This document shows positions 17,879 through 27,294 of a stretch of 64,000 bases of DNA, one piece after another; positions within the stretch are counted from its first letter, which is position 1, and each line of letters starts with the position of its first letter. The position numbers and the translations under genes are program-made. Location: the NCBI GenBank assembly GCA_947499955.1, contig CANMQI010000001.1:800864-864863 (forward strand), in the 5' to 3' direction. This DNA comes from an uncultured Granulosicoccus sp. (lineage in GTDB: Bacteria; Pseudomonadota; Gammaproteobacteria; Granulosicoccales; Granulosicoccaceae). Below the pieces are notes generated by a model. That model was not told the origin of the DNA, did no database searches, and was given only the letters and a program-made list of their open reading frames with translations.

Positions 17879-19384
17879 GTGCTAAAGAAAATCGCATACA
17901 AGGCAGTTGCCGCTGGCCTGCTGGTCAGTCTTTCCGGCACGGTATCGGCAGCACTGAGTGATCAGTGGTACATCGGTATCGGTGGCGGCGTCTCGCAATT
18001 GCAGCCCGAAGCCAGCGATCCGTCCATCGATGTGGATGACAAGAACGGTCAGGTGGGCACTGTCTATTTCGGCAAGGATTTCGATTCTCGCAGCAGTGGG
18101 CAGTTCCAGCTGTATTCACTGGGCGAATCGAGTTTTGATGACGGACAGAGCACCGCCAGCTATATCGGTGGCGATGCCTCCCTGCTGTACCGCTTCTTCG
18201 ATTCACGTGACCGACGCGAACGCGGCGCCATCTTCGGCGCTTCATTCTATGGTCGCTTCGGTTTCGGCTTTCTGAACAGAGACTCGGATCTGCCGCTGGA
18301 TGACGACGCGCCCGTCTATTTCGGCGCCGGAGCCGGCATGGAAACCTATTTCACCCACCATCTGGGCATGCGGCTGGAAGCCCTGTATCACGAGACAGAC
18401 ACTGCCACAGCAACCCTGACCCTGATCACACGCTTTGGTGGCCACCGAAGCCGCCCTCCCGTCATGCCGCCTGCCGTGGCCGGACCGAAGCCTGCCACCG
18501 TCACCTCAGCGGTAGACAAGCCGGCCGCCTTGCCGCTTGCGCCACCCGCATCAACGGCACCGGACACGGCACCGGACACGGCACCGGATTCGGCAAGCCT
18601 GCCAGGCTCGGTTCCCGGCAGCTCCGAATCCCCTCTGGAACTCCCCACCCTGGGCACCACCGAACAGGCGTCCGGACCCACACTGCAGAATCCTGACAGC
18701 CGCTTTCCCGATGTGGAAATCATGGGCACTACCCAGGAAACCACGGCTGCCATCGACGAGACGGCGCCCGCCGCCCCCGAAGCTGTCACACCAACGCCGC
18801 CCGCACCCACCGTGCAGGCGCCCTCAGAAGATCCCTCACAAGATCCCTCACAAGATCCCTCACAAGATCCCTCACAAGATCCCTTGCAGGCGCCTTTGCA
18901 GGCGCCTTTGCAGGCCCCACTTCCCACACCGGTTGCCCCGGGCTTGCCGAACGTGGACAGCGATGGCGATGGTGTCAACGATGACAAGGATCGCTGCCCG
19001 GATTCCACCATCGGCTATCCGGTCAGCACACGCGGCTGCCCGCAATTTGCCGGACTGTTACCCGACGTGACGTTCCGTGATGGTTCTGCAGAGTTCGACG
19101 AGAGCAGCTTTGCAGTACTGGACAAACTGGTGCAGACACTCAAGGACTACCCGACTACCTACATCGAGATCGTGGCCCATACCGACAACAGCGGCTCCGA
19201 GCTGGAACAATCTGCCCTGACGCGTCAGCGACTACGCAGTGTGGGCCTCTATCTGGTCAATCGCGGTATCAGCCAGGAGCGACTGTTGCTGAGATCCTTC
19301 GGCGGCAAACGACCGGCCTTCGATAACACAACGGCTGATGGGCGACGTCGCAACAATCGCATTGAAGTCTTCGAGAATCCCTGA
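17879..19384 (+). CDS. OmpA-family outer-membrane protein with beta-barrel, TSP3 repeat and peptidoglycan-binding domain
   Basis: A 501-residue envelope protein. A signal peptide (about 1-23, ending GTVSA) precedes an eight-strand-barrel-like region (about 24-190; IGIGGGVSQLQPEA, FYGRFGFGF). A long Pro/Ala/Asp linker with perfect 12-base repeats follows, then a calcium-binding thrombospondin type 3-like motif DSDGDGVNDDKDRCPD, and an OmpA domain (about 395-500) with IEIVAHTDNSGSELEQSALTRQR, which carries the Asp and Arg that bind diaminopimelate. GTG 17879 is preferred because the signal peptide begins there. The last 47 bases overlap the protease gene that follows. Confidence 0.9.
   Translation: MLKKIAYKAVAAGLLVSLSGTVSAALSDQWYIGIGGGVSQLQPEASDPSIDVDDKNGQVGTVYFGKDFDSRSSGQFQLYSLGESSFDDGQSTASYIGGDASLLYRFFDSRDRRERGAIFGASFYGRFGFGFLNRDSDLPLDDDAPVYFGAGAGMETYFTHHLGMRLEALYHETDTATATLTLITRFGGHRSRPPVMPPAVAGPKPATVTSAVDKPAALPLAPPASTAPDTAPDTAPDSASLPGSVPGSSESPLELPTLGTTEQASGPTLQNPDSRFPDVEIMGTTQETTAAIDETAPAAPEAVTPTPPAPTVQAPSEDPSQDPSQDPSQDPSQDPLQAPLQAPLQAPLPTPVAPGLPNVDSDGDGVNDDKDRCPDSTIGYPVSTRGCPQFAGLLPDVTFRDGSAEFDESSFAVLDKLVQTLKDYPTTYIEIVAHTDNSGSELEQSALTRQRLRSVGLYLVNRGISQERLLLRSFGGKRPAFDNTTADGRRRNNRIEVFENP
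18830..18913 (+). repeat. Short in-frame tandem repeats in the OmpA linker
   Basis: Four perfect copies of GATCCCTCACAA (Asp-Pro-Ser-Gln) run from 18830 to 18877. A hybrid copy and two copies of GCGCCTTTGCAG (Ala-Pro-Leu-Gln, 18890-18913) follow. A shorter GGCACCGGACAC duplication lies earlier in the same linker, near 18557-18592. All keep the reading frame and could change linker length by slippage. Confidence 0.9.
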
Positions 19385-19817
19385 GGGCTCGCCCCCTCCC
19401 CGCTTCTGGGCGGACGGTCGTTTCTGGCTGGCAATGGCCGCGGCACCCGTCTGCTGGTGGCTGATGCTGACACTGGGAGTACCCCGGCGCAACGACGGGC
19501 CTACCCTGTCAGCGGTGCTGCTGATTGTATTGGTGAACCCCGTCCTGGAGGAAATCGTCTTTCGAGGCGGGCTGCAGGACTGGTTACAGAAACAGCGAGT
19601 CCTGCAACACCGATGGGGCGCACTCAGTCTGGCCAATATCGTGACCTCACTACTGTTCGCCAGCCTGCATCTGTTTCGGCACCCCCCACTGTGGGCCGCT
19701 CTGATCTTTCTGCCGTCCCTGGTATTCGGCTGGGCGAAAGAGCGTCATGCGACTCTGCTTTCGCCCATCCTGCTGCACATGAGTTACAACGCCGGCTTCA
19801 TCTGGCTGTTTGCCTGA
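19338..19817 (+). CDS. mrtJ: CPBP-type glutamic intramembrane protease, MrtJ-like (JDVT-CTERM sorting system)
   Basis: A polytopic membrane protease of about 159 residues. All three CPBP motifs are present: EExxxR in NPVLEEIVFRGGLQ (about 67-80), FxxxH in LLFASLHLF (about 109-117) and HxxxN in LLHMSYNAGF (about 145-154). The small size and the HPPLWA segment followed by FLPSLVFGWAKER match what I recall of MrtJ, the protease paired with JDVT-CTERM sorting tails. A candidate substrate with such a tail is at the right end of the window. ATG 19338 overlaps the OmpA gene by 47 bases; a TTG at 19362 is an alternative. Confidence 0.75.
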   Translation: MGDVATIALKSSRIPEGSPPPRFWADGRFWLAMAAAPVCWWLMLTLGVPRRNDGPTLSAVLLIVLVNPVLEEIVFRGGLQDWLQKQRVLQHRWGALSLANIVTSLLFASLHLFRHPPLWAALIFLPSLVFGWAKERHATLLSPILLHMSYNAGFIWLFA

Positions 19818-19875
19818 GCCGCTCCGTCACGGCTGACAAACTCGCTGAGTGTTACCGTGTTTACCCATCGACCCA

Positions 19876-21462
19876 CTAGTGTCGGAAATGTCGAACGCCG
19901 GTGAAGACCATGGCCATGTCATGCTCGTCGGCGGCGGCAATGACTTCCGAATCGTTACGTGAGCCACCTGGCTGAATGACGGCAACGATGCCGGCACTGG
20001 CGGCGTTGTCGATGCCGTCCCTGAATGGAAAGAAGGCATCCGATGCCATGACGGCACCCTTGACTTCCAGACTTTCATCAGCGGCCTTGATGCCGGCAAT
20101 CCGCGCAGAATAGACACGACTCATCTGACCGGCACCGACACCAACCGTCGCTGCATCCCGTCCGTAGACGATGGCATTGGACTTCACGAACTTGGCCACT
20201 CGCCAGGTGAACAACAGATCGGCCAGTTCTGCCTGACTCGGCTGTCGCTTGCTGACCACTTTCAGGGAGTCTGCACTGACGTTCAGCACATCGTCCTCCT
20301 GCACCAGAAGTCCTCCAGCCACCGGTCGGTACTGCCAACTGGCGTTGTTGCCATCAATGACAGGCAGTGACTGGCAGTCAAGCACACGCACGTTGGGCTT
20401 GGCGGCCAGCAATTCGGCGGCAGCAGGCTCGATACCCGGCGCCACGATCACCTCGACAAACTGACGCGCGATGATCTCGCTGGCCACCTCGGCCGTCAGG
20501 GCATGGTTGAAGGCGATGATGCCACCGAAGGCTGATGTCGGATCCGTTCGATAGGCCTTGTCATAGGCTTCCAGCTGGGTGCCAGCCACGGCGACACCGC
20601 ATGGATTGGCATGCTTGACGATGACACAGGCCTGGTTGTCGAACTGCCTCACACAGGCCAGCGCCGCATCGGCATCCATGACATTGTTGTACGACATCGC
20701 CTTGCCCTGCAACAACTGTGCAGCAGCAATGGTGCCGGCACCGGCATCGGCCGAGCGGTAAAACGCTGCGCGCTGATGCGGGTTCTCGCCATAGCGCAAG
20801 GTGTCATTGAGCTGGAATTGCGTATTGAGTGTTCGCGGAAAGTCGGCTGGCTGTTCATGGCTGGCCTCACCGGTACGACGCCCCAGAAAATCGGCAATCA
20901 TGCCGTCATAGCTGGCGGTGTGTTCGAAGGCCTTGACGGCCAGGTCGAAGCGCAATGCACTCTGCTCGGCATCATCCGCATCCAGCGCTGCAATGATGCG
21001 CGGATAATCGGCAGGATCCGTGATGACGGCGACCGATGCATGATTCTTGGCCGCCGAACGCACCATGGCAGGGCCACCGATGTCGATGTTCTCGATCGCA
21101 TCTTCGAACGAGACACCGGGCTTTGCAACCGTGGCGGCAAAGGGGTACAGGTTCACGACCACGAAATCGATGGGCGCTATCTGTCTTTCCTGCATGACGT
21201 CGTCATCGATACCACGTCGGCCGAGTATGCCGCCGTGCACGATCGGGTGCAGCGTCTTGACGCGCCCGGCCATCATCTCGGCAGCGCCGGTATGTTCCGA
21301 AACATCGGTGACCGGCAAGCCCGCCTTGCGCAAGGCTTCCGCCGTGCCGCCGGTCGACAGGAGCGTCACGCCCTTGTCGACCAGGGCACGGGCCAGTTGT
21401 TCGATGCCTTGCTTGTCAGAAACACTGAGCAAGGCGCAAGAGCCGGCAATTTTTTCAGCCAC
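19876..21462 (-). CDS. purH: Bifunctional AICAR transformylase / IMP cyclohydrolase PurH
   Basis: Catalyses the last two steps of IMP synthesis. The 528 residues match the family. The N-terminal MGS-like cyclohydrolase domain (about 1-150) starts [20 protein letters not shown] and contains [20 protein letters not shown] and [15 protein letters not shown]. The C-terminal transformylase domain contains [13 protein letters not shown] and the catalytic [11 protein letters not shown] (about 275-285). It closes the fis-dusB-prmA-acc-aroQ cluster, 50 bases after fis. No purD follows, unlike in many pseudomonads. Confidence 0.97.
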   Translation of the reverse strand: MAEKIAGSCALLSVSDKQGIEQLARALVDKGVTLLSTGGTAEALRKAGLPVTDVSEHTGAAEMMAGRVKTLHPIVHGGILGRRGIDDDVMQERQIAPIDFVVVNLYPFAATVAKPGVSFEDAIENIDIGGPAMVRSAAKNHASVAVITDPADYPRIIAALDADDAEQSALRFDLAVKAFEHTASYDGMIADFLGRRTGEASHEQPADFPRTLNTQFQLNDTLRYGENPHQRAAFYRSADAGAGTIAAAQLLQGKAMSYNNVMDADAALACVRQFDNQACVIVKHANPCGVAVAGTQLEAYDKAYRTDPTSAFGGIIAFNHALTAEVASEIIARQFVEVIVAPGIEPAAAELLAAKPNVRVLDCQSLPVIDGNNASWQYRPVAGGLLVQEDDVLNVSADSLKVVSKRQPSQAELADLLFTWRVAKFVKSNAIVYGRDAATVGVGAGQMSRVYSARIAGIKAADESLEVKGAVMASDAFFPFRDGIDNAASAGIVAVIQPGGSRNDSEVIAAADEHDMAMVFTGVRHFRH

Positions 21463-21512
21463 TAGAGGTATGTTCCGTTGGGTTCAGCAAATGTAATGAA
21501 CGCTGGACTGGA

Positions 21513-21902
21513 CTAATCCATGTCAGCCAGCTTGTTGCGCAGATTGCCGCGACTGATGCCCAGCCACTCGGCGGCACGACTCTGATTGCCACCACATTCG
21601 CGCATGACGGCACTGAGCAAGGCATGTTCAGCCTGGCGTATGACCATGCGATACAGCCCGGACGGCTTTTCACCATCGAGCATGTCGAAATAACGCACCA
21701 GTTCATCCTGCACACAGCAGCTGATAGCCGTACCGGCAGGTTCGGCACTGCAGGCACTGGCGTTATCGGACTCGGTCGCTTTCCTGGCATTGCTGCCGGT
21801 CGTGGCCGATGGTGTTCTGGATGCAGTCATGCGTTTTGTTGTGGTGGGCACTACAGCGGCAGCGGCGTCGCTACCACGCTTGTTGTCGGATGTTGTTGTC
21901 AT
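21513..21902 (-). CDS. fis: Fis-family nucleoid-associated DNA-binding protein with long N-terminal extension
   Basis: A 129-residue protein. The C-terminal half (about 66-129) is Fis: DELVRYFDMLDGEKPSGLYR, a VIRQAEHALLSAVMRECGGN helix and the helix-turn-helix NQSRAAEWLGISRGNLRNKL. The first 60 residues are low-complexity Ser/Thr/Ala and do not match the usual 98-residue Fis, so the true start could be an internal codon. ATG 21902 is 2 bases after the dusB stop, which supports translational coupling. The dusB-fis order is the same as in E. coli. Confidence 0.9.
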   Translation of the reverse strand: MTTTSDNKRGSDAAAAVVPTTTKRMTASRTPSATTGSNARKATESDNASACSAEPAGTAISCCVQDELVRYFDMLDGEKPSGLYRMVIRQAEHALLSAVMRECGGNQSRAAEWLGISRGNLRNKLADMD

Positions 21903-21904
21903 TA

Positions 21905-22891
21905 TCAAGCTGCAGCGTTGAACTGGGCAGGCTGGGAGAAAAAACTCTCGACCAGTCTGAGTTGGTCCACGGAATCTTCCACTGTGTTGATCATTTCGCG
22001 AAACGCAGCGGCATGTTTCAAACCCTTGCAATACCAGGCAATGTGCTTTCGAGCAATGCGAACACCGCGGTATTCACCGTATAGCTGATGACAACCTTCA
22101 AGCTGAGTCAACAGCGTTGCCCCTACCTGTTCGAGTGAGGGAGGCAATGGTACAGCTTCACCGCGCAACGCGGCAGTTATTTCCCCGAATATCCACGGAT
22201 TGCCCTGTGCCGCTCTACCGATCATCACGCCGGCGGCACCGGTGGATTGCATGACCTGACGCGCCTGTTCCCCGGTGGTTATATCGCCATTGGCGATAAC
22301 GGGTATGGAAACAGCATCGACAATGGCTGCAATGGTGTCGTACTCGGCCTGACCCTTGAAACGATCACTGCGTGTACGGCCGTGGACGGCCAGACAGGCA
22401 ATGCCTTCACGCTCGGCAAGTCTTGCGATTTCGACACCATTGCGTGTTTCCGGCGTCGGGCCGGTTCTGATCTTCAAGGTCACTGGCACATCGACCCTTG
22501 CGACCACGGCACGCAGAATATCGCGCACCTGGTCCGGATAGGCCAGCAGCGCAGAACCTGCCTGTCGATTACAGACCTTCTTTGCCGGGCACCCCATGTT
22601 GATATCGATGATCTGTGCACCGTGCGCCACGTTCAGTGCGGCAGCTTCTGCCATGGCTTCAGGCTCGGCACCAGCAATCTGCACAGCATGCGGCAGATCA
22701 TTATCGGCACGCACGATTCGATGTCGCGTCTTGGCCGTGGCATACAGCAAGGTATCGCTGGAAATCATCTCGGAGGCGGCATAACCGACTCCCGCTTTTG
22801 CGCAGGCGTCCCGGAAGGGACGATCGGTTACACCCGCCATTGGTGCCAGAAACACAGGGTTTTCTACAACATGTGTTCCTATTTCTATCAT
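21905..22891 (-). CDS. dusB: tRNA-dihydrouridine synthase DusB
   Basis: A 328-residue FMN enzyme that reduces specific uridines in tRNA to dihydrouridine. VFLAPMAGVTDRPFRDACAKAG (split about 14-35) is the flavin-site opening, DINMGCPAKKVCNRQAGSALL contains the catalytic Cys (about residue 100), and LAVHGRTRSDRFKGQAEYD and GVMIGRAAQGNPWIF are typical. It precedes fis in the classic dusB-fis operon. Confidence 0.96.
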   Translation of the reverse strand: MIEIGTHVVENPVFLAPMAGVTDRPFRDACAKAGVGYAASEMISSDTLLYATAKTRHRIVRADNDLPHAVQIAGAEPEAMAEAAALNVAHGAQIIDINMGCPAKKVCNRQAGSALLAYPDQVRDILRAVVARVDVPVTLKIRTGPTPETRNGVEIARLAEREGIACLAVHGRTRSDRFKGQAEYDTIAAIVDAVSIPVIANGDITTGEQARQVMQSTGAAGVMIGRAAQGNPWIFGEITAALRGEAVPLPPSLEQVGATLLTQLEGCHQLYGEYRGVRIARKHIAWYCKGLKHAAAFREMINTVEDSVDQLRLVESFFSQPAQFNAAA

Positions 22892-23004
22892 GGCAGGTGT
22901 GGACTAAAGGCGGCCGTATATCCTAATACAGATCTGCCTTTAAAAATACCGTATGAGGGAACAGCAGTTGACGTACATCACTGGCTGAGCGACGAAACAG
23001 AGCG

Positions 23005-24477
23005 TTATCTGAAGTCCAGCTCAAATGACATGGCCTCGTTCCCGGGGTCTTCCATGCTGAGACTGATGTCCAGGCTTTTACCCACATCCAGTACATCCCC
23101 CGCCTGCCAGTTATCCAGATAATCCGAAGGCTGGTAGTCATGCTGCACGATCAGGCGCCCACTACGATCCGTCAGGAGAATCTCCAACGTCGGATAGCGC
23201 TGACTGAACTCGGCCTGGTTCACGAACCCGATATTGATGATGAGCATATCGTCAACATCCGGATGTGAAAAAACCGTTCGTTTGGTTACTTGCAGTGCGC
23301 TCAGGTCAACTCGCTCCGGCACACGGCAGCCGAATACCGTACACACAGATTCGAGTAGCGGTCTGACAACAGGATTGTTCTGCAGCGCATCACGCTCGCG
23401 GTAACCGTACAGTCCGGCGGCCAGTATCAGCACGCCCATGAACAACAGCCCACGAAACCACCACGCACCGACCGGCTCCTCTGCGATGACGATCGGCAGT
23501 TCGGGCTTCTTCAGCGAGTCCAGCAGTTCATCGATTTCTCCTACCGCCTCCTCGTCAGCGGTAGATTGCGGTGGGGCTACCGTGGAGGCGGGATCGCCTG
23601 CACCGCCCCGAGAGGCCGCCGCGGCTGATTCCGAAGCGCCATCGCCGATCGCCGCCCGCGCATCCTCGATGACATCCTCGGCATACAGGGTTTCATCGAT
23701 GGACTCGTCGAAATCGTCCTCGTCACCCATATCGTCGAAGTCGAAAGGCGGAACTTCTCGCGTCTCGTCCAGATAGTCGATCTCGGGCAAACCGGCATCG
23801 GCCGAGAACAGGGCGAAATCAGCGTAGGTGACGTCGAGCGGTGAGGCATTGCTGGTAGAGTCGGCCTGTGCCTCCTTTGCACCTGTATCCGGAGAACCGG
23901 CTTGCGCGGCAGATTCCGGCTTGTCAGCGGATTTTGCACGGGTGTCTGAGTCTGCCTCGTCCGACTCCAGAGCAGCCTCCTCGTCGTCGCCAGTGTGCTT
24001 TCGCAGATTTGCCAGCGCATCGAAAATACTCAGACACTCGCCACAACGCACCCGTGTGTCACTGGAATCGAGCAGCTCGCGTGACACCTCGAACACGGTG
24101 TGGCAACTGGAGCAACAGGTCTGTGGGTTCTGATCGCCCTCTTCCGAGATATAGGCGCTGGCCAGATCATCGAGTGAGTCCTCGTCCGGCGTACCTTCTC
24201 CCTGCTCAGCGGTGGGCTCATCCGGCTCATCCGGCTCATCAGGCTCATCAGGCTCATCAGCGTGCGCCTCATCACCGGCGTCACCCTGCTGCTGGTTCTC
24301 CGCCTCGTCCTTCTTCTCGTTCTCGCCGCCCTCGTCCCCTGACTGCTCCTCTTCTGACTCATCAGCAGTGCCATCAGCCTGATCGTCCTCGGACTCCGAC
24401 GTCGCAGGAGTGTCAGTATCGGGTTTGATACGATCCTTGCTCGGTCCGAACCGGGATTTCTGGCTGCGTTTGGCCAT
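23005..24477 (-). CDS. DUF3426 membrane protein with MJ0042-type zinc ribbon
   Basis: A 490-residue protein. The N-terminal 115 residues are very acidic and include tandem Asp-Glu-Pro units. A zinc ribbon follows (about 121-160; TCCSSCHTVFEVSRELL, then VRCGECLSIFDALANLR), giving two CxxC pairs. A second acidic linker leads to one membrane helix (about 345-365, LLFMGVLILAAGLYGY) and the C-terminal DUF3426 domain (about 370-490; VFGCRVPERVDLSALQV). This zinc-ribbon/DUF3426 protein sits between prmA and dusB in many gammaproteobacteria; its role is unknown. ATG 24477 is preferred to a TTG two codons upstream. Confidence 0.88.
   Translation of the reverse strand: MAKRSQKSRFGPSKDRIKPDTDTPATSESEDDQADGTADESEEEQSGDEGGENEKKDEAENQQQGDAGDEAHADEPDEPDEPDEPDEPTAEQGEGTPDEDSLDDLASAYISEEGDQNPQTCCSSCHTVFEVSRELLDSSDTRVRCGECLSIFDALANLRKHTGDDEEAALESDEADSDTRAKSADKPESAAQAGSPDTGAKEAQADSTSNASPLDVTYADFALFSADAGLPEIDYLDETREVPPFDFDDMGDEDDFDESIDETLYAEDVIEDARAAIGDGASESAAAASRGGAGDPASTVAPPQSTADEEAVGEIDELLDSLKKPELPIVIAEEPVGAWWFRGLLFMGVLILAAGLYGYRERDALQNNPVVRPLLESVCTVFGCRVPERVDLSALQVTKRTVFSHPDVDDMLIINIGFVNQAEFSQRYPTLEILLTDRSGRLIVQHDYQPSDYLDNWQAGDVLDVGKSLDISLSMEDPGNEAMSFELDFR
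24215..24259 (-). repeat. Five 9-base repeats encoding Asp-Glu-Pro units
   Basis: GGCTCATCC/A is repeated five times in tandem (plus-strand reading) inside the acidic N-terminal region of the DUF3426 protein, encoding DEP units. The unit is in frame, so copy-number change would only lengthen or shorten the linker. Confidence 0.9.
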
Positions 24478-24493
24478 GATCAATCAGCGGAGG

Positions 24494-25420
24494 TCAGCGA
24501 CGAATCGCGGTCATCAATGCCCAGCCGTCACGAGCCTGACCAGGCTCGAACTCGAAGTTTTCAGCGTACCGTTCACTCAGAGGCGCCATCTGCTCGCTGA
24601 GAATTCCGGACACGATCAGTCGTCCACCCGGCACCACGGTCGCAGCCAGGGTATCTGCAAGTTCCATCAATGGCTTGAATAGGATGTTGGCCAAAACGAG
24701 TTCCACCGAAATATCATTTACAAGGTCAGGCATACCGATCTCAAGCTGCTCCAGTACGCCATTTTGCAGGGCATTGTCACGTGTGGCTGTCAACGCCTGC
24801 GGATCGATATCCACCGCCCAGGCCTTTTCGGCACCCAGCAGTAGAGCAGCAATGGCCAGAACGCCAGAGCCACATCCATAGTCGATCACACGACAGCCCT
24901 GCATGGGACGCAATGTACGTGCCGTTTGCGCCCCCATCCACGCAAGGCACTGTGCAGTCGTCGCGTGGGTGCCCGTACCAAAGGCCATGCCGGGATCCAG
25001 TCGCAGGTTGATCGCGGCACTGTCAGGCGGCGCCTGCTCGGTCGGGCAGATCCAGAAGTGTTCGCCGAACTGCATGGGTTTGAAAGTATCCATCCAGGTT
25101 CGCTCCCACTCGCGCTCCTGCAAACGCGACACGGAAAACAGGGGAACCGACAAGCCGAGCATGGCTGCCGACAGGTACAGCGCATCGTGTAGCTGCTCGA
25201 GATCTGTCTCGCGTGCAAAGAGCCCCACCAGCGTGAGCTCTTCCCACAACCTCACCTCGCCCGGTACTGGCTCCAGCACGGCATGAGCCAGGTCTTCGTC
25301 ATCATGACTGTCCTGCAGGGTGATGGACAGAGCACCGGCCTCCAACAGCCAGTCCTCCAGAGACTCGACCTCTTCACGGGTCGTGTCGAGCGTAACTTCA
25401 ATCCATTCAGGAGCAGTCAT
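24494..25420 (-). CDS. prmA: Ribosomal protein L11 methyltransferase PrmA
   Basis: A 308-residue SAM-dependent enzyme that trimethylates ribosomal protein L11. The N-terminal substrate domain begins WIEVTLDTTREEVESLEDWLL. The catalytic domain shows RLDPGMAFGTGTHATTAQCL (about 145-164), the SAM loop VIDYGCGSGVLAIAALLLGA (about 178-197) and the NPPY-like position LVLANILFKPLMEL. The frame is open upstream, but ATG 25420 gives the family length. It is 19 bases downstream of accC. Confidence 0.96.
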   Translation of the reverse strand: MTAPEWIEVTLDTTREEVESLEDWLLEAGALSITLQDSHDDEDLAHAVLEPVPGEVRLWEELTLVGLFARETDLEQLHDALYLSAAMLGLSVPLFSVSRLQEREWERTWMDTFKPMQFGEHFWICPTEQAPPDSAAINLRLDPGMAFGTGTHATTAQCLAWMGAQTARTLRPMQGCRVIDYGCGSGVLAIAALLLGAEKAWAVDIDPQALTATRDNALQNGVLEQLEIGMPDLVNDISVELVLANILFKPLMELADTLAATVVPGGRLIVSGILSEQMAPLSERYAENFEFEPGQARDGWALMTAIRR

Positions 25421-25439
25421 GATGATCCGGCAAGCGCCT

Positions 25440-26792
25440 TCAGGAAAGGCCCAGCTTTTTTTCGAGGTAATGGATATTGGTGCCCCCTTCCTGGAATGCG
25501 GCATCGTTGAAGATGTCGATATGCAGGGGGATATTGGTCTTGATACCGTCGATGAAGACCTCACTGAGCGCACCGCGCATGCGGGCCAGGGCCGATTCAC
25601 GCGTATTGGCGGACACAATCAGCTTGGCAATCATGGAGTCGTAATGCGGTGGCACCGTATAGCCGTTGTAGATATGAGTCTCGACGCGAACACCCAGGCC
25701 TCCTGCCGGATGATACTGACGAATGGTGCCGGGAGAGGGCCGGAAGTTCACCGGATCCTCCGCATTGATACGACACTCGAAGGCATGCCCCTTGATCTTG
25801 ATGTCATCCTGTTTCCAGCGCAGCACGCGTCCTTCAGCGGCGAAGATCTGCTCCTTGATGATATCGATACCGGTGATCATCTCGGTCACCGGATGCTCCA
25901 CCTGCACACGGGTGTTCATCTCGATGAAGTAGAACTCACCATTTTCATACAGAAACTCGAAGGTTCCCGCACCGCGATAACCGATGCGCTTGCAGGCTTC
26001 CACACACCGTGCGCCCATATCGGCACGCGTCTTCTCATCGATACCCGGAGCCGGTGCTTCCTCGACCACTTTCTGGTGACGACGCTGCATCGAGCAATCA
26101 CGCTCACCCAGATGAATGGCATTGCCGTGCTCGTCGCAGATGACCTGAAACTCGATGTGACGAGGTTTTTCCAGGTACTTCTCCATGTACACGACCGGAT
26201 TACCGAAAGCCGTACCGGCTTCGCTCTGGGTCATGGCAATGGACTCTTCCAGTTCGTCGTCGGAACGCACCACACGCATGCCGCGACCACCACCCCCGCC
26301 AGCGGCCTTGATGATGATCGGGTAACCGATCTCATTGGCCAGCTTGAAGTTGGTGGCCGAGTCGCTGCCCAGAGGGCCGTCACTACCCGGTACACAAGGA
26401 ACACCAGCCGCCTTCATTTCGGCGATGGCACTGACCTTGTCGCCCATCAGACGGATCACATCGGAGGTGGGCCCAATGAACTTGAAGCCGCTGGATTCCA
26501 CCCGTTCGGCGAAATCGGCGTTTTCAGCCAGAAAGCCATAACCGGGGTGAATGGCTTCAGAGCGTGTGATTTCTGCCGCACTGATGATGGCAGGAATGTT
26601 GAGATAGCTCTTGATCGATGGTGGCGGCCCGATACAGACAGCCTCATCGGCCAGGCGCACATGCTTGAGATCGCGGTCAGCCGTCGAGTAGACCGCGACC
26701 GTCTTGATACCCAGATCGCGACAGCAGCGCATGATGCGCAAGGCTATTTCGCCACGATTGGCGATCAGCAGTTTCTTGATGGGAGTAACCAT
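25440..26792 (-). CDS. accC: Acetyl-CoA carboxylase biotin carboxylase subunit AccC
   Basis: Carboxylates the biotin of AccB with ATP and bicarbonate, the first step of fatty acid synthesis. The 450 residues match E. coli AccC (449). [19 protein letters not shown] (about 10-28), [16 protein letters not shown] (ATP grasp, about 157-172), the catalytic [17 protein letters not shown] and the [16 protein letters not shown] block (about 287-302) are all present. Co-transcribed with accB, 12 bases apart. Confidence 0.98.
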   Translation of the reverse strand: MVTPIKKLLIANRGEIALRIMRCCRDLGIKTVAVYSTADRDLKHVRLADEAVCIGPPPSIKSYLNIPAIISAAEITRSEAIHPGYGFLAENADFAERVESSGFKFIGPTSDVIRLMGDKVSAIAEMKAAGVPCVPGSDGPLGSDSATNFKLANEIGYPIIIKAAGGGGGRGMRVVRSDDELEESIAMTQSEAGTAFGNPVVYMEKYLEKPRHIEFQVICDEHGNAIHLGERDCSMQRRHQKVVEEAPAPGIDEKTRADMGARCVEACKRIGYRGAGTFEFLYENGEFYFIEMNTRVQVEHPVTEMITGIDIIKEQIFAAEGRVLRWKQDDIKIKGHAFECRINAEDPVNFRPSPGTIRQYHPAGGLGVRVETHIYNGYTVPPHYDSMIAKLIVSANTRESALARMRGALSEVFIDGIKTNIPLHIDIFNDAAFQEGGTNIHYLEKKLGLS

Positions 26793-26804
26793 GGGTCAGT
26801 GCAC

Positions 26805-27263
26805 TCAGTCAATGACGATCAGGGGCTCGCCGTATTCGACCGGCTGGCCATCTTCAACCAGAATCGCGCGTACGGTACCGCTGATTTCAGCTTCGATCTG
26901 ATTCATGATCTTCATCGCTTCGATGATGCACACCGTATCGCCCTTGTTGACGCTCTGGCCCACTTCAATGAAGGACTTGGCTGTCGGCGATGAAGACCGG
27001 TAAAAGGTACCGACCATGGGTGATTCCATGATGGTGCCCGGAGGCATGAGGTCATCAGCGGGTGCAGCGGCAGCGACCGGTGCGGCTGGAGCCGCTGCCG
27101 GAGCATAGGACGCAGGCGCTGGTGCTGGAGCCGCCATGGGCATCATGGTGACACCCGAGGAGCGTGCGATGCGCACCGACTCTTCTCCCTCGACGATTTC
27201 GATTTCGGATACGTCCGAATCTTCCAGCAACTCGATCAACTTCTTGATCTTGCGAATATCCAT
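26805..27263 (-). CDS. accB: Biotin carboxyl carrier protein AccB
   Basis: A 152-residue carrier. The N-terminal helix ([20 protein letters not shown]) is followed by a mobile Ala/Pro linker (about 44-72) and the biotinyl domain. The biotinylated Lys lies in [15 protein letters not shown] (EAMKM-like site, about residue 117), and the domain opens with [12 protein letters not shown] including the thumb region. Its operon partners are aroQ upstream (31-base gap) and accC downstream. Confidence 0.98.
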   Translation of the reverse strand: MDIRKIKKLIELLEDSDVSEIEIVEGEESVRIARSSGVTMMPMAAPAPAPASYAPAAAPAAPVAAAAPADDLMPPGTIMESPMVGTFYRSSSPTAKSFIEVGQSVNKGDTVCIIEAMKIMNQIEAEISGTVRAILVEDGQPVEYGEPLIVID

Positions 27264-27294
27264 GGGGTAGTCCTGTCTGTATTCCGGTTCTGTG

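Noticed and set aside
25320..26993. 557-residue plus-strand open frame
   Set aside because: It is antisense to accC and accB, has no recognisable domain, and mirrors the codon bias of those genes.
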